64,000 nucleotides of DNA from Nocardioides okcheonensis. Its GTDB lineage: Bacteria; Actinomycetota; Actinomycetes; Propionibacteriales; Nocardioidaceae. How positions within the stretch are numbered: the first letter of the stretch is position 1; every line of letters starts with the position of its first letter. Below, in pieces: positions 56,083 through 64,000 of this stretch. Under the pieces are notes generated by a model. The model was given only the letters and a program-made list of their open reading frames with translations. It was not told the origin of the DNA and did not search any database. The DNA lies in contig NZ_CP087710.1 of NCBI RefSeq assembly GCF_020991065.1, forward strand, positions 1,984,001 through 2,048,000, read 5' to 3'. The position numbers and the translations under genes were made by a program.

Positions 56083-56123
56083 GGGTCTCGTGACGGGCGC
56101 TGCGCGCCCTCCTCGACCGACGG
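56083..56123 (+). repeat. TCTCGTGAC hairpin-family element with GGGCGC-TGC-GCGCCC stem
   Basis: GGGTCTCGTGAC, stem GGGCGC-TGC-GCGCCC, then TCCTCGACCG, between the rpf and rsmA genes. Compared with the 20121 element, one stem position changes on both sides, keeping the pair. Confidence 0.8.
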
Positions 56124-56135
56124 ACCGCCGCTGCG

Positions 56136-57440
<1,305 letters not shown>

Positions 57441-57543
57441 TCACAAGACGATAACGACGACGGGCGGGTCCGCAAACTCGAACGCGGAAATTGGTGCGAG
57501 ATCCGGGTCACGGAAGAACCTGTCACCGCCCCGCACCGCGGCC

Positions 57544-58437
57544 CTACCAGGGACCCCCGAAGGCGGTCTCGGTGTTGGTGTCGATGGCCCGGCAGAGCGC
57601 CTCCAGGTCGGCGTCGAGCACCTCCGCCATGGCCCGCACCGTCACCGGCACGAGGTAGGACGCGTTGGGCCGTCCGCGCCACGGCGTGGGCGTCAGGTAG
57701 GGCGCGTCCGTCTCGACGAGGACCCGGTCGAGCGGGGTGATCGCCAGCGCGTCGCGCAGCGGCTGGGCGTTCTTGAAGGTGACGGTGCCGGCGAAGCTGA
57801 GGTGGGCGCCGCGGTCGAGGCAGGCCCGCGCGAAGGCGGCGTCGCCGGAGAAGCAGTGCATCACCCACCGCTCGGGCGCGCCCTCGGAGTCGATGACGCG
57901 CAGCACGTCGTCGTGGGCGTCGCGGTCGTGGATGACCAGCGTCTTGTCGAGCCGCTTGGCGAGGTCGACGTGGCGGCGGAAGCTCTCCTCCTGCGCGGCC
58001 CGGCCGTCCTCGCCGGTGCGGAAGGCGTCGAGGCCGGTCTCGCCGATCGCCCGGACCTTGTCGTGGGACCGGGCGAGGTCCTCGATCTCCGCGAGCGCGG
58101 CGTCGAGGTCGCCGGTGGCGGCGAGCCGCGGCGCCTCGTTGGGGTGCAGTGCGACGCCCGCGACGAGGGCGGCGTGCTCCGCGGCCGCGGCGACGGCCCA
58201 GCGGGCGCCGGGGAGGTCGCAGCCGATCTGCACGATCCGCGGCACTCCGACCGCGGCGGCAGCGGCGATCGCGTCCTGCGTGGCGAGCCAGTCGCCGTCG
58301 GCGATGTCGAGGTGGCAGTGGTTGTCGACGACCGGGTGCGGCAGCGGCTCGGGTGCGGGCGGGCGCTCGCGGTCGCGGCGGGACCCGGACTTCTCCTCGG
58401 TGGCGGCGCGAGCACGCGTCGGCTCAGCGGTGGACAA
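57544..58437 (-). CDS. TatD-family metal-dependent hydrolase
   Basis: About 297 aa from a TTG that overlaps the rsmI stop; the start is uncertain, since the first 35 residues are disordered and the domain begins at VVDNHCHLDIADG (HxH metal site). IGETGLDAFRTG, VIHDRDAHDD, HCFSGD and VETDAPYL supply the remaining metal ligands. TatD proteins are Mg-dependent 3'-5' DNA/RNA exonucleases used in DNA repair. The 14-nt overlap with rsmI suggests coupling. Confidence 0.88.
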   Translation of the reverse strand: MSTAEPTRARAATEEKSGSRRDRERPPAPEPLPHPVVDNHCHLDIADGDWLATQDAIAAAAAVGVPRIVQIGCDLPGARWAVAAAAEHAALVAGVALHPNEAPRLAATGDLDAALAEIEDLARSHDKVRAIGETGLDAFRTGEDGRAAQEESFRRHVDLAKRLDKTLVIHDRDAHDDVLRVIDSEGAPERWVMHCFSGDAAFARACLDRGAHLSFAGTVTFKNAQPLRDALAITPLDRVLVETDAPYLTPTPWRGRPNASYLVPVTVRAMAEVLDADLEALCRAIDTNTETAFGGPW

Positions 58438-59257
58438 CGTCGTAGACCTCCCGCTTGGGCAGCCCGGCGCGGCGGGCGACCTCGGCGATCGCCTCCTTGC
58501 GGCTGGACCCGGTGGCCTCGAGGTCGGCGACGGCGGCCCGCAGCGAGCCGGGGTCGGTGGCGACGGCCGGACCACCGCCGCTGGAGCCCTGGACCACGAC
58601 GGTCACCTCGCCGCGTACGCCCTCGCCGGCCCAGGCGGCCAGCTCGCCGAGCGGGCCTCGGCGGACCTCCTCGTGGGTCTTGGTGAGCTCGCGGCACACC
58701 GCGGCGGGGCGGTCGTCGCCCAGCGCCTCGGCCATCGCCGCCAGCGCCGCCTCGGTGCGGTGCGGCGCCTCGAAGAACACCATCGTGCGCTCCTCGGTGG
58801 CCAGCGCGGCGAGTCGGCGGGCCCGCTCCCCCGCCTTGCGCGGCAGGAAGCCCTCGAAGCAGAACCGGTCGACCGGCAGCCCGCTGACCGCGAGCGCGGT
58901 CAGCACCGCGCTCGGTCCGGGGACCGCGGTGACCCGCACGTCGCGCTCCACGGCGGCGGCGACCAGTCGGTAGCCGGGGTCGGACACGCTCGGCATGCCC
59001 GCGTCGGTCACCAGCACGACCCGCTCGCCGGCGAGGAGCGCCTCGAGCAGCACCGGCGTGCGCGCCTGCTCGTTGCCCTCGAAGTAGGACACCACGCGCC
59101 CGCCGAGGGTGATCTGGAGGTCGGCGCACAGCCGCTTGAGCCGCCGGGTGTCCTCCGCCGCGACCACGTCGGCGCCGGACAGCTCGGCGGCGAGGCGGGG
59201 CGGGGCGTCGCCCGCCTGCCCGATCGGGGTGCCCGCGAGGACCAGGACGCCAGCCAT
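58424..59257 (-). CDS. rsmI: 16S rRNA (cytidine1402-2'-O)-methyltransferase
   Basis: 277 aa from the ATG giving MAGVLVLAGTPIGQ; the longer frame upstream only covers the palindromic promoter region. The family blocks are AGTPIGQAGDAPPR, AAEDTRR, LVTDAGMPSVSDPGYRLV, VPGPSAV and FFEAPHR. It methylates the 2'-O of C1402 in 16S rRNA, tuning decoding fidelity. Divergent from pmt, the conserved actinobacterial arrangement. Confidence 0.95.
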   Translation of the reverse strand: MAGVLVLAGTPIGQAGDAPPRLAAELSGADVVAAEDTRRLKRLCADLQITLGGRVVSYFEGNEQARTPVLLEALLAGERVVLVTDAGMPSVSDPGYRLVAAAVERDVRVTAVPGPSAVLTALAVSGLPVDRFCFEGFLPRKAGERARRLAALATEERTMVFFEAPHRTEAALAAMAEALGDDRPAAVCRELTKTHEEVRRGPLGELAAWAGEGVRGEVTVVVQGSSGGGPAVATDPGSLRAAVADLEATGSSRKEAIAEVARRAGLPKREVYDVVHR

Positions 59258-59298
59258 GGGTCGATCATCGCAGCCGTGGCCCTGCGCCCCGACACGAG

Positions 59299-59394
59299 AG
59301 TCCCCGGATATCCGGTGACTTTCGTGCTTCGCACCCAGGATCTCGGGTGCCAAGCACGAGTCTCCCCGGATATCCGGGGACTCTCGGGGGCAGT
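59299..59394. repeat. Pair of CCCCGGATATCCGG palindromes in the rsmI/pmt divergent promoter
   Basis: Palindrome 1 (59299-59320) reads AGTCCCCGGATATCCGGTGACT; palindrome 2, near 59371-59394, is centred on the same GATATC with TCCCCGG and CCGGGGA arms. Between them GTGCTTCGCACC and GGTGCCAAGCAC form a further inverted pair, so the whole 96 bp can fold on itself. Confidence 0.75.
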
Positions 59395-59409
59395 GGCTAG
59401 AGTGCCCGC

Positions 59410-60993
59410 GTGATCCCGACCGCCGCGGAGCGCAACCGCCCACGCTGGCGGTCGGAGGACCCGGTGACCGGGTGGGTCGGGGCGATCTGCCTGGCCGCGC
59501 TCGCGTTCTTCCTGCGCCGCTGGCACCTCGGGACGCCGCACCAGTTCTCCTTCGACGAGACCTACTACGCCAAGGACGCGTGGTCGCTGCTGCAGTTCGG
59601 CTACGTCCGCACCTACGTCGAGGACGCCGACAAGACGATCCTCAACGGCCAGGTGACCGGCCTCTGGCAGGACGGGCCCTCGATGGTCGTCCACCCCGAG
59701 GTCGGCAAGTGGCTGATCGCGGCCGGCATCAAGGTCGTCGGGATGGACCCCACCGGCTGGCGCACGGCGTCCGCCGTCGTCGGGGCGCTGATGGTGCTGG
59801 TGATGTGCCGCTTCGTGCGCAGGGTGAGCGGCTCGACCACGCTCGGCCTGGTCGCGGGGCTGCTGCTCTCCCTCGACGGCCTCCAGCTGGTGCTGTCGCG
59901 GCTGGCGCTGCTCGACATCTTCCTGGCGTTCTTCGTGCTGTGCGGCGTGCACTGCGTGGTCGCGGACCGGCAGTGGCTGCGCGACCGGCTGGCGGCCGGG
60001 CGCACCGGCCGCTGGTGGCAGTCGTGGTGGCGCCCCTGGCTGCTGCTCGGCGGGCTGTCCTTCGGTCTCGCCTGCGGCACCAAGTGGTCGGCGATCTACC
60101 CGCTGGCCGCGTTCGGCCTGCTGGCGTGGATCTGGAGCGCGGGCGCGCGCCGCGCCTTCGGCCAGCGCCGGCCGCTGCTGCGCTCGGTGGTGCTCGACGG
60201 CGTGCCGGCGTTCCTCGCGCTCGTCGGGGTCGCGTTCGCGACCTACGTCGCGTCGTGGACCGGCTGGCTCATGCACGCCGACGCCTACGAGCAGGCGCTC
60301 AGCAACACGCAGTACACGACGTACGACGGCGGGGAGCAGTGGCCGACCGCGACCGAGCCCGACGCGAGCGGGCTCGGCGAGGTCACCCAGTCGCTGCGCT
60401 CGCTCTGGTACTACCACCACGACGTCTACACCTTCCACAGCCACTTCCTGAACGACTCGACCCACGTGTACGCCTCGAAGCCCTCGACCTGGCTGGTCAT
60501 GGGACGTCCCGTCGGCGTCGACGCGCAGACCGACATCCAGCCGGGCTCGCAGGGGTGCGAGGCGCCCAGCGGCTCGAGCTGCATCCGCCAGGTGCTGCTG
60601 CTCGGCAACCCGGTGGTGTGGTGGGCCGGCTGCCTGGCGATGGTGGCGTCGCTGGTGCTGTGGATCGGCGCACGCGATTGGCGCCACGGCGTCGCGGTCG
60701 TCGGGCTGGCCACGACCTGGCTGCCGTGGTTCCTCTACGACGACCGCCCGATCTTCGTCTTCTACGCCATCGCCTGCCTGCCGTTCCTCGTGCTCTCGCT
60801 CGCGCTCGCGATGGGCCACCTCGTGGGCACCTCCGAGGTGCCCGGACCACGACGCACGCTCGGCGTCGTGGCGGCCGGGACCGTGACGGTGCTGACGATC
60901 GTGGCGTTCGCGTGGTTCTGGCCGATCTGGACCGACGTGCTGCTCACCAAGTCCGAGTGGGACGCCCGGATCTGGTTCCGGCGCTGGATCTGA
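59410..60993 (+). CDS. pmt: Dolichyl/polyprenyl-phosphate-mannose-protein mannosyltransferase (GT39)
   Basis: 527 aa with GTG start. It has about ten transmembrane segments, and the first extracytoplasmic loop carries FSFDETYYAKDAWS, whose Asp-Glu pair is the GT39 catalytic motif. HPEVGKWLIA and LSRLALLDIFL follow, as in Streptomyces and mycobacterial Pmt. It transfers mannose from a polyprenyl-phosphate carrier to Ser/Thr of secreted proteins. Secreted Thr/Ser-rich products in this window are possible targets, by inference only. Confidence 0.94.
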   Translation: MIPTAAERNRPRWRSEDPVTGWVGAICLAALAFFLRRWHLGTPHQFSFDETYYAKDAWSLLQFGYVRTYVEDADKTILNGQVTGLWQDGPSMVVHPEVGKWLIAAGIKVVGMDPTGWRTASAVVGALMVLVMCRFVRRVSGSTTLGLVAGLLLSLDGLQLVLSRLALLDIFLAFFVLCGVHCVVADRQWLRDRLAAGRTGRWWQSWWRPWLLLGGLSFGLACGTKWSAIYPLAAFGLLAWIWSAGARRAFGQRRPLLRSVVLDGVPAFLALVGVAFATYVASWTGWLMHADAYEQALSNTQYTTYDGGEQWPTATEPDASGLGEVTQSLRSLWYYHHDVYTFHSHFLNDSTHVYASKPSTWLVMGRPVGVDAQTDIQPGSQGCEAPSGSSCIRQVLLLGNPVVWWAGCLAMVASLVLWIGARDWRHGVAVVGLATTWLPWFLYDDRPIFVFYAIACLPFLVLSLALAMGHLVGTSEVPGPRRTLGVVAAGTVTVLTIVAFAWFWPIWTDVLLTKSEWDARIWFRRWI

Positions 60994-61162
60994 CACCACC
61001 CCGCTAGCCCACCCGGGCGCCGATTTCTCAGGTTTCGTCAAGATCGACGGAAACTTTGCTCTCGACGCTCGTCCGGCCCCGTTTCCGGCCCCACGATGGT
61101 CCGAGCCACCACCGGTGGCACCGGATCACTGGTCGTCACACGACTCCTGGGGAGGGTTTGCG

Positions 61163-61390
61163 ATGGGCTCCACCTTGCTGCACATCTGCCTGGAGACCGA
61201 CGCCGCGCCGCGCGCGGACGGCACCTACGAGACCGGCGAGCGCTGGGTCTGCGAGTGCGGCCTCAACTACGTCTTCCACGAGGGCTTCAACCCCAACGGC
61301 CGCAAGGTCGACGCGTGGTTCCCCGCCCCGCCGCTCCCCCGGCCGCGCCGCTCGGTGAGCTCCCTGCTGTTCGGTCCGCGCAAGGGCTGA
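61163..61390 (+). CDS. Small conserved-looking protein with CxC motif, unknown function
   Basis: 75 aa from the ATG giving MGSTLLHICLE, with GGGGAGGG 7 nt upstream. RWVCECGLNYVFHEGFNPNG contains a CxC pair, and a third Cys lies at residue 9, so a small metal site is possible. The tail is Pro/Arg-rich. I do not recognise the family. The strong ribosome binding site and clean ORF support it. The 170-bp space before it holds no other gene. Confidence 0.6.
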   Translation: MGSTLLHICLETDAAPRADGTYETGERWVCECGLNYVFHEGFNPNGRKVDAWFPAPPLPRPRRSVSSLLFGPRKG

Positions 61391-61474
61391 GGCCCGCACC
61401 CCGGACCCGTGCACCCGCGCGTCCCGCCCGATCCAGCCCGGGCGGGACTCACGGGCGCCCGCGCGCGCCCGGGC

Positions 61475-62101
61475 TCACCAGCTGCCGGGGAAGCGGGCCG
61501 ACCCCGCGATGGCCAGGAAGTCGACGACGGCCGCGATCCCGGTCGCGGCCAGCACCGTGAGGCCGGTGGTGCGCTGACCCGGCACCACCAGCAGGACCAG
61601 CCCGGCGACGACGGCCAGCAGCGGCGCCACCCACCAGGCCAGGGCCGTGCCGAGCAGGCCGAAGACGACGGCGAGCGCGACGCCTGCGACCAGCGTCGGG
61701 ACGAACGGGACGGGCCGCTCGCCGCGCGGCAGGCCGACCCGCGTGACCGGGCCCTCCTCCGGGAGCTGGTCGGGGGCGAGCACCCGGAGCAGCAGCGTCA
61801 CCGTCGCGGGGTCGGCCACCACCACCACGTCGCGGAACCGGTCGTGGACGGCGTGGGCGCGGACCAGGTCGTCGAGGCGGTGGCCGCGGTCCACGTCCGG
61901 GAACCGCACCGGCGCCAGGGCGACCTCGGGTCGTGTGGTGATGCCGCCGCGTCCCCGCACCAGCGGCTCCACGACCCGCCGCGCCTCCGCGGTCGGGGCG
62001 GTGAGGACCAGGACGTCCCGGCCCAGGCGCGCACGCAGCCGGTCGACGTCCGGGGCGGACGCGGACGTGCTCACCACGTGGATCGGTTGGTGGTCGCTCA
62101 C
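61475..62101 (-). CDS. Membrane protein with N-terminal Rossmann-like soluble part
   Basis: 208 aa from a GTG giving MSDHQPIHVVSTS. The first 135 residues are soluble, with alternating strands (IHVVSTSASAP, VLVLTAPTAEA, VVVVADPATVTLLLRVL); the C-terminal 65 residues hold three hydrophobic segments (about 137-208). No catalytic motif recognised. It lies 50 bp downstream of the malectin/beta-propeller gene on the same strand and may be cotranscribed. Family unknown to me. Confidence 0.55.
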   Translation of the reverse strand: MSDHQPIHVVSTSASAPDVDRLRARLGRDVLVLTAPTAEARRVVEPLVRGRGGITTRPEVALAPVRFPDVDRGHRLDDLVRAHAVHDRFRDVVVVADPATVTLLLRVLAPDQLPEEGPVTRVGLPRGERPVPFVPTLVAGVALAVVFGLLGTALAWWVAPLLAVVAGLVLLVVPGQRTTGLTVLAATGIAAVVDFLAIAGSARFPGSW

Positions 62102-62151
62102 CCCCCGACCGTATCGGTGCGCCCGCCGTCGCGGCGGGCGCACCGCGGTGC

Positions 62152-64000
62152 TCAGCGGGCGACGAACATCGCGCGGTGGCGCCAGCTGCCGTCGTTGCTC
62201 GTCACCACCGGTGCCCCGGTGACCCGGCCGCCGGCGAACGGCGCGGACCGGAGCGCCCCGTCGGCCGAGGAGCCGTAGAGCAGCCGGCCGCCGGCCAGCG
62301 TCATCCCGGCGACCCGGGACAGGTCGACGCCGCCGTTGTCGCCGATGAAGTCCTCGGCGCCCACCACGGAGCTCTCCGGGGTGAAGTAGCGGTAGTGCAG
62401 GCGGCTGTCGCCGAAGAGCGTGTAGTAGATCCGGTGGGTGCCGGGGTCGTAGGCCATGCCGGTGAGGTTGGAGATCGCGAACGGGATCCGCTCGCCGGTG
62501 TCGGGGTCGTCGTAGAGGTTCACGACCTGCTGGGCGCCGGTCGCGCCCGTGGTGGCGTTGAAGGTGCGCCGGTAGAGCCGGCCGTCGGGCAGGCCGTAGA
62601 ACAGCGTGCCGTTGACCCAGAAGGCGCCCCGCACGGTCGACCAGTCCAGGGACGTGTTGGCGGTCGTCGCGACCCCGGTCGGGGTGGCGGAGGCGTCGAC
62701 CCCGCGGCGCAGCAGCGCTCCGGCGGAGCCGCTGCCCGCGGGGACGTCGGCGTCGAGCACCTCGATCGCGTTGACGAGCGGGTTCTCCACGACGGCCCGC
62801 AGGTCGATGTCGAGGCCGTCCGCGTCGCTGGTGACCGCGAGCGACCGCATGGTCCCGACCTTGTGGCCGACGGCCGCCGCGATGTCGAAGTCGTCGAGCC
62901 GGGTCACGCCGTCGACCAGCACGTCGAAGACGCGCTGCCCGGGCTGGGCGGTGCCGTCGTACTGGTTCGCGAAGTAGAGCCGCACCACCAGGTGACGGCC
63001 GGCCGGGACCGGGAAGCTCCAGTCCTGCTCCGCCCACCGCTCCGCGGCGAACAGGTCGGCCGGCGTCCCGGCCGGGACGGTCGCGTCGCGGGGGACGGTG
63101 GCGCCCCAGTCGGCGACGTTGCCGCCGCTGACGAAGCCGTCGGCCGTGGTCCAGTCGGGGCCGCCGTCCCCCGCCTGGACGGCGGGACCGGCCGCGTCGA
63201 CGCGGTAGAGCACGTCGGCCGCGGCGCCGGAGGTCCGCTGGGCGAGGAACAGGTCGTTGGGCAGGGTGGCGGGCGCCACGGCCGGGACCTGGGTGCCCCC
63301 GGCGAGCGGCATGAACGCCAGCCGCCCGCGCGTCACGCCGCCGATGCGGGTGGTGTCGCTGCCGACCCACAGGCCCTGCGCAGTGGCGAACAGCGCCTGC
63401 GCGCCGACGCCCCGGGCCCGGCCGGGGTTCCACGACAGCGGGAGGCCGTTGACGGGGTCGAGCGCCGCGATGCCCTCGCGGGGGACGGCGCCGGGGCCGG
63501 CCTGGTCACCCTGGAACGGGTTGTTCTGCCAGCGCATGTGGCCCCCGACGTAGACGGCGCTGCCGGTCACGGCGACGCCGTAGGTCGTGTCGCCGCCGGT
63601 GTAGTCGGACCAGACCGGGTCGTTGCCGGTGCTGGCGGTGTCCCAGCGGGTGACGGTGTCGCACATGGTGCCGCTGGCGGCGCCGCCGGCGAACGCGCCG
63701 GTCGCGGAGACCACGAAGTAGTCGCCGGCCGGGGAGAAGTCGACGTCACGGGTGAAGGTGTCGAAGACGCTCGCGCAGCTGTTGTGCGCCCGGTCGTAGC
63801 GGTTGGTCGCCCACGACGCGACCGTCGCCGTCGGGCCGCTGGTGTCGAGCAGCGCGACCTGGACGCGCGGCAGGCCGCCGACGGTGGCGAAGTTGCCGAT
63901 CGCTGCGAGCCGGGAGCCGTCGGGCGAGACGTCGAAGCGGGTGATGTTGGTGGTGCCGCCGCCACCGTTCGCGGGGTCGTAGACGCCGGCGAACGGCACG
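62152..64000 (-). CDS. Secreted beta-propeller protein with malectin-like domain, 5' truncated by window
   Basis: At least 615 aa; the frame is open to the window end, so the N-terminus and any signal peptide are missing. The N-terminal visible part has propeller-like repeats (ITRFDVSPDGSRLAAIG, RDVDFSPAGDYFVVSATG, TYGVAVTGSAVYVGG). The middle (about 268-410) is malectin-like: VLYRVDAAGPAV, RHLVVRLYFAN, VFDVLVDG and ENPLVNAIEVLD. A further propeller region closes the protein. Malectin domains bind glycans, so a wall or surface role is likely. Extracellular location is inferred. Confidence 0.8.
   Translation of the reverse strand, partial: VPFAGVYDPANGGGGTTNITRFDVSPDGSRLAAIGNFATVGGLPRVQVALLDTSGPTATVASWATNRYDRAHNSCASVFDTFTRDVDFSPAGDYFVVSATGAFAGGAASGTMCDTVTRWDTASTGNDPVWSDYTGGDTTYGVAVTGSAVYVGGHMRWQNNPFQGDQAGPGAVPREGIAALDPVNGLPLSWNPGRARGVGAQALFATAQGLWVGSDTTRIGGVTRGRLAFMPLAGGTQVPAVAPATLPNDLFLAQRTSGAAADVLYRVDAAGPAVQAGDGGPDWTTADGFVSGGNVADWGATVPRDATVPAGTPADLFAAERWAEQDWSFPVPAGRHLVVRLYFANQYDGTAQPGQRVFDVLVDGVTRLDDFDIAAAVGHKVGTMRSLAVTSDADGLDIDLRAVVENPLVNAIEVLDADVPAGSGSAGALLRRGVDASATPTGVATTANTSLDWSTVRGAFWVNGTLFYGLPDGRLYRRTFNATTGATGAQQVVNLYDDPDTGERIPFAISNLTGMAYDPGTHRIYYTLFGDSRLHYRYFTPESSVVGAEDFIGDNGGVDLSRVAGMTLAGGRLLYGSSADGALRSAPFAGGRVTGAPVVTSNDGSWRHRAMFVAR

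Overview
The window is chromosomal DNA from a very GC-rich actinobacterium, most likely a Nocardioides or close relative. This rests on content and order: B12-dependent ribonucleotide reductase with NrdR and LexA, Rpf and DUF6318-like lipoproteins, Pmt beside rsmI, the ispE-rsmA-rpf-tatD-rsmI core block, and an hflX-dapF-miaA-miaB backbone. The species assignment is inference; no rRNA or tRNA gene was seen.

1-7.75 kb is an accessory island of visibly lower GC than the rest. Four tightly packed leftward genes encode a cysteine desulfurase (sspA), a DUF4007 protein (sspB), a large P-loop ATPase (sspC) and a PAPS-reductase-like ATP pyrophosphatase (sspD). They face a rightward gene, cut by the window edge, with a C-terminal DUF1524/HNH nuclease domain (sspE). 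This is the layout of an SspABCD-SspE system: single-strand DNA phosphorothioation plus a phosphorothioate-sensing anti-phage effector. A strong hairpin separates it from the core genome.

7.8-23.5 kb holds nrdR-nrdJ with a candidate NrdR-box pair, an operon of three related lipoproteins and a PKD-like secreted protein, then an SOS neighbourhood: a LysM protein and a sulfide:quinone-oxidoreductase-like flavoprotein flank two LexA boxes, and lexA with a divergent SDR shares another. A second flavoprotein reductase follows, whose 3' end is duplicated in about 224-bp tandem units, then a sulfotransferase and a DinG-like helicase.

23.5-41.2 kb holds a fused SecDF, a secreted M14 carboxypeptidase, hflX, a NYN-domain protein, an SDR, dapF, ggt, an RibD-like reductase, a TetR/quinone reductase pair, miaA (apparently frameshifted), several small genes, an AbiEi/DUF559-like protein and miaB.

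41.4-54.1 kb holds a secreted GH16 glycosidase, a 2'-5' RNA ligase-like protein, a gluABCD-type glutamate ABC transporter, a hotdog protein, a small kinase-like ATPase, a tam-VOC pair divergent from a MarR regulator with two operator-like palindromes, an ABC-F protein, and an NfeD-flotillin operon. 54.2-64 kb holds ispE, rsmA, rpf, tatD and rsmI, divergent pmt, and secreted or membrane proteins including a partial malectin/beta-propeller protein.

The intergenic spaces are rich in hairpins. Several belong to recurring families: a 47-bp palindrome in three copies, a family of short hairpins with conserved flanks and covarying stems, and twin covarying terminator hairpins.
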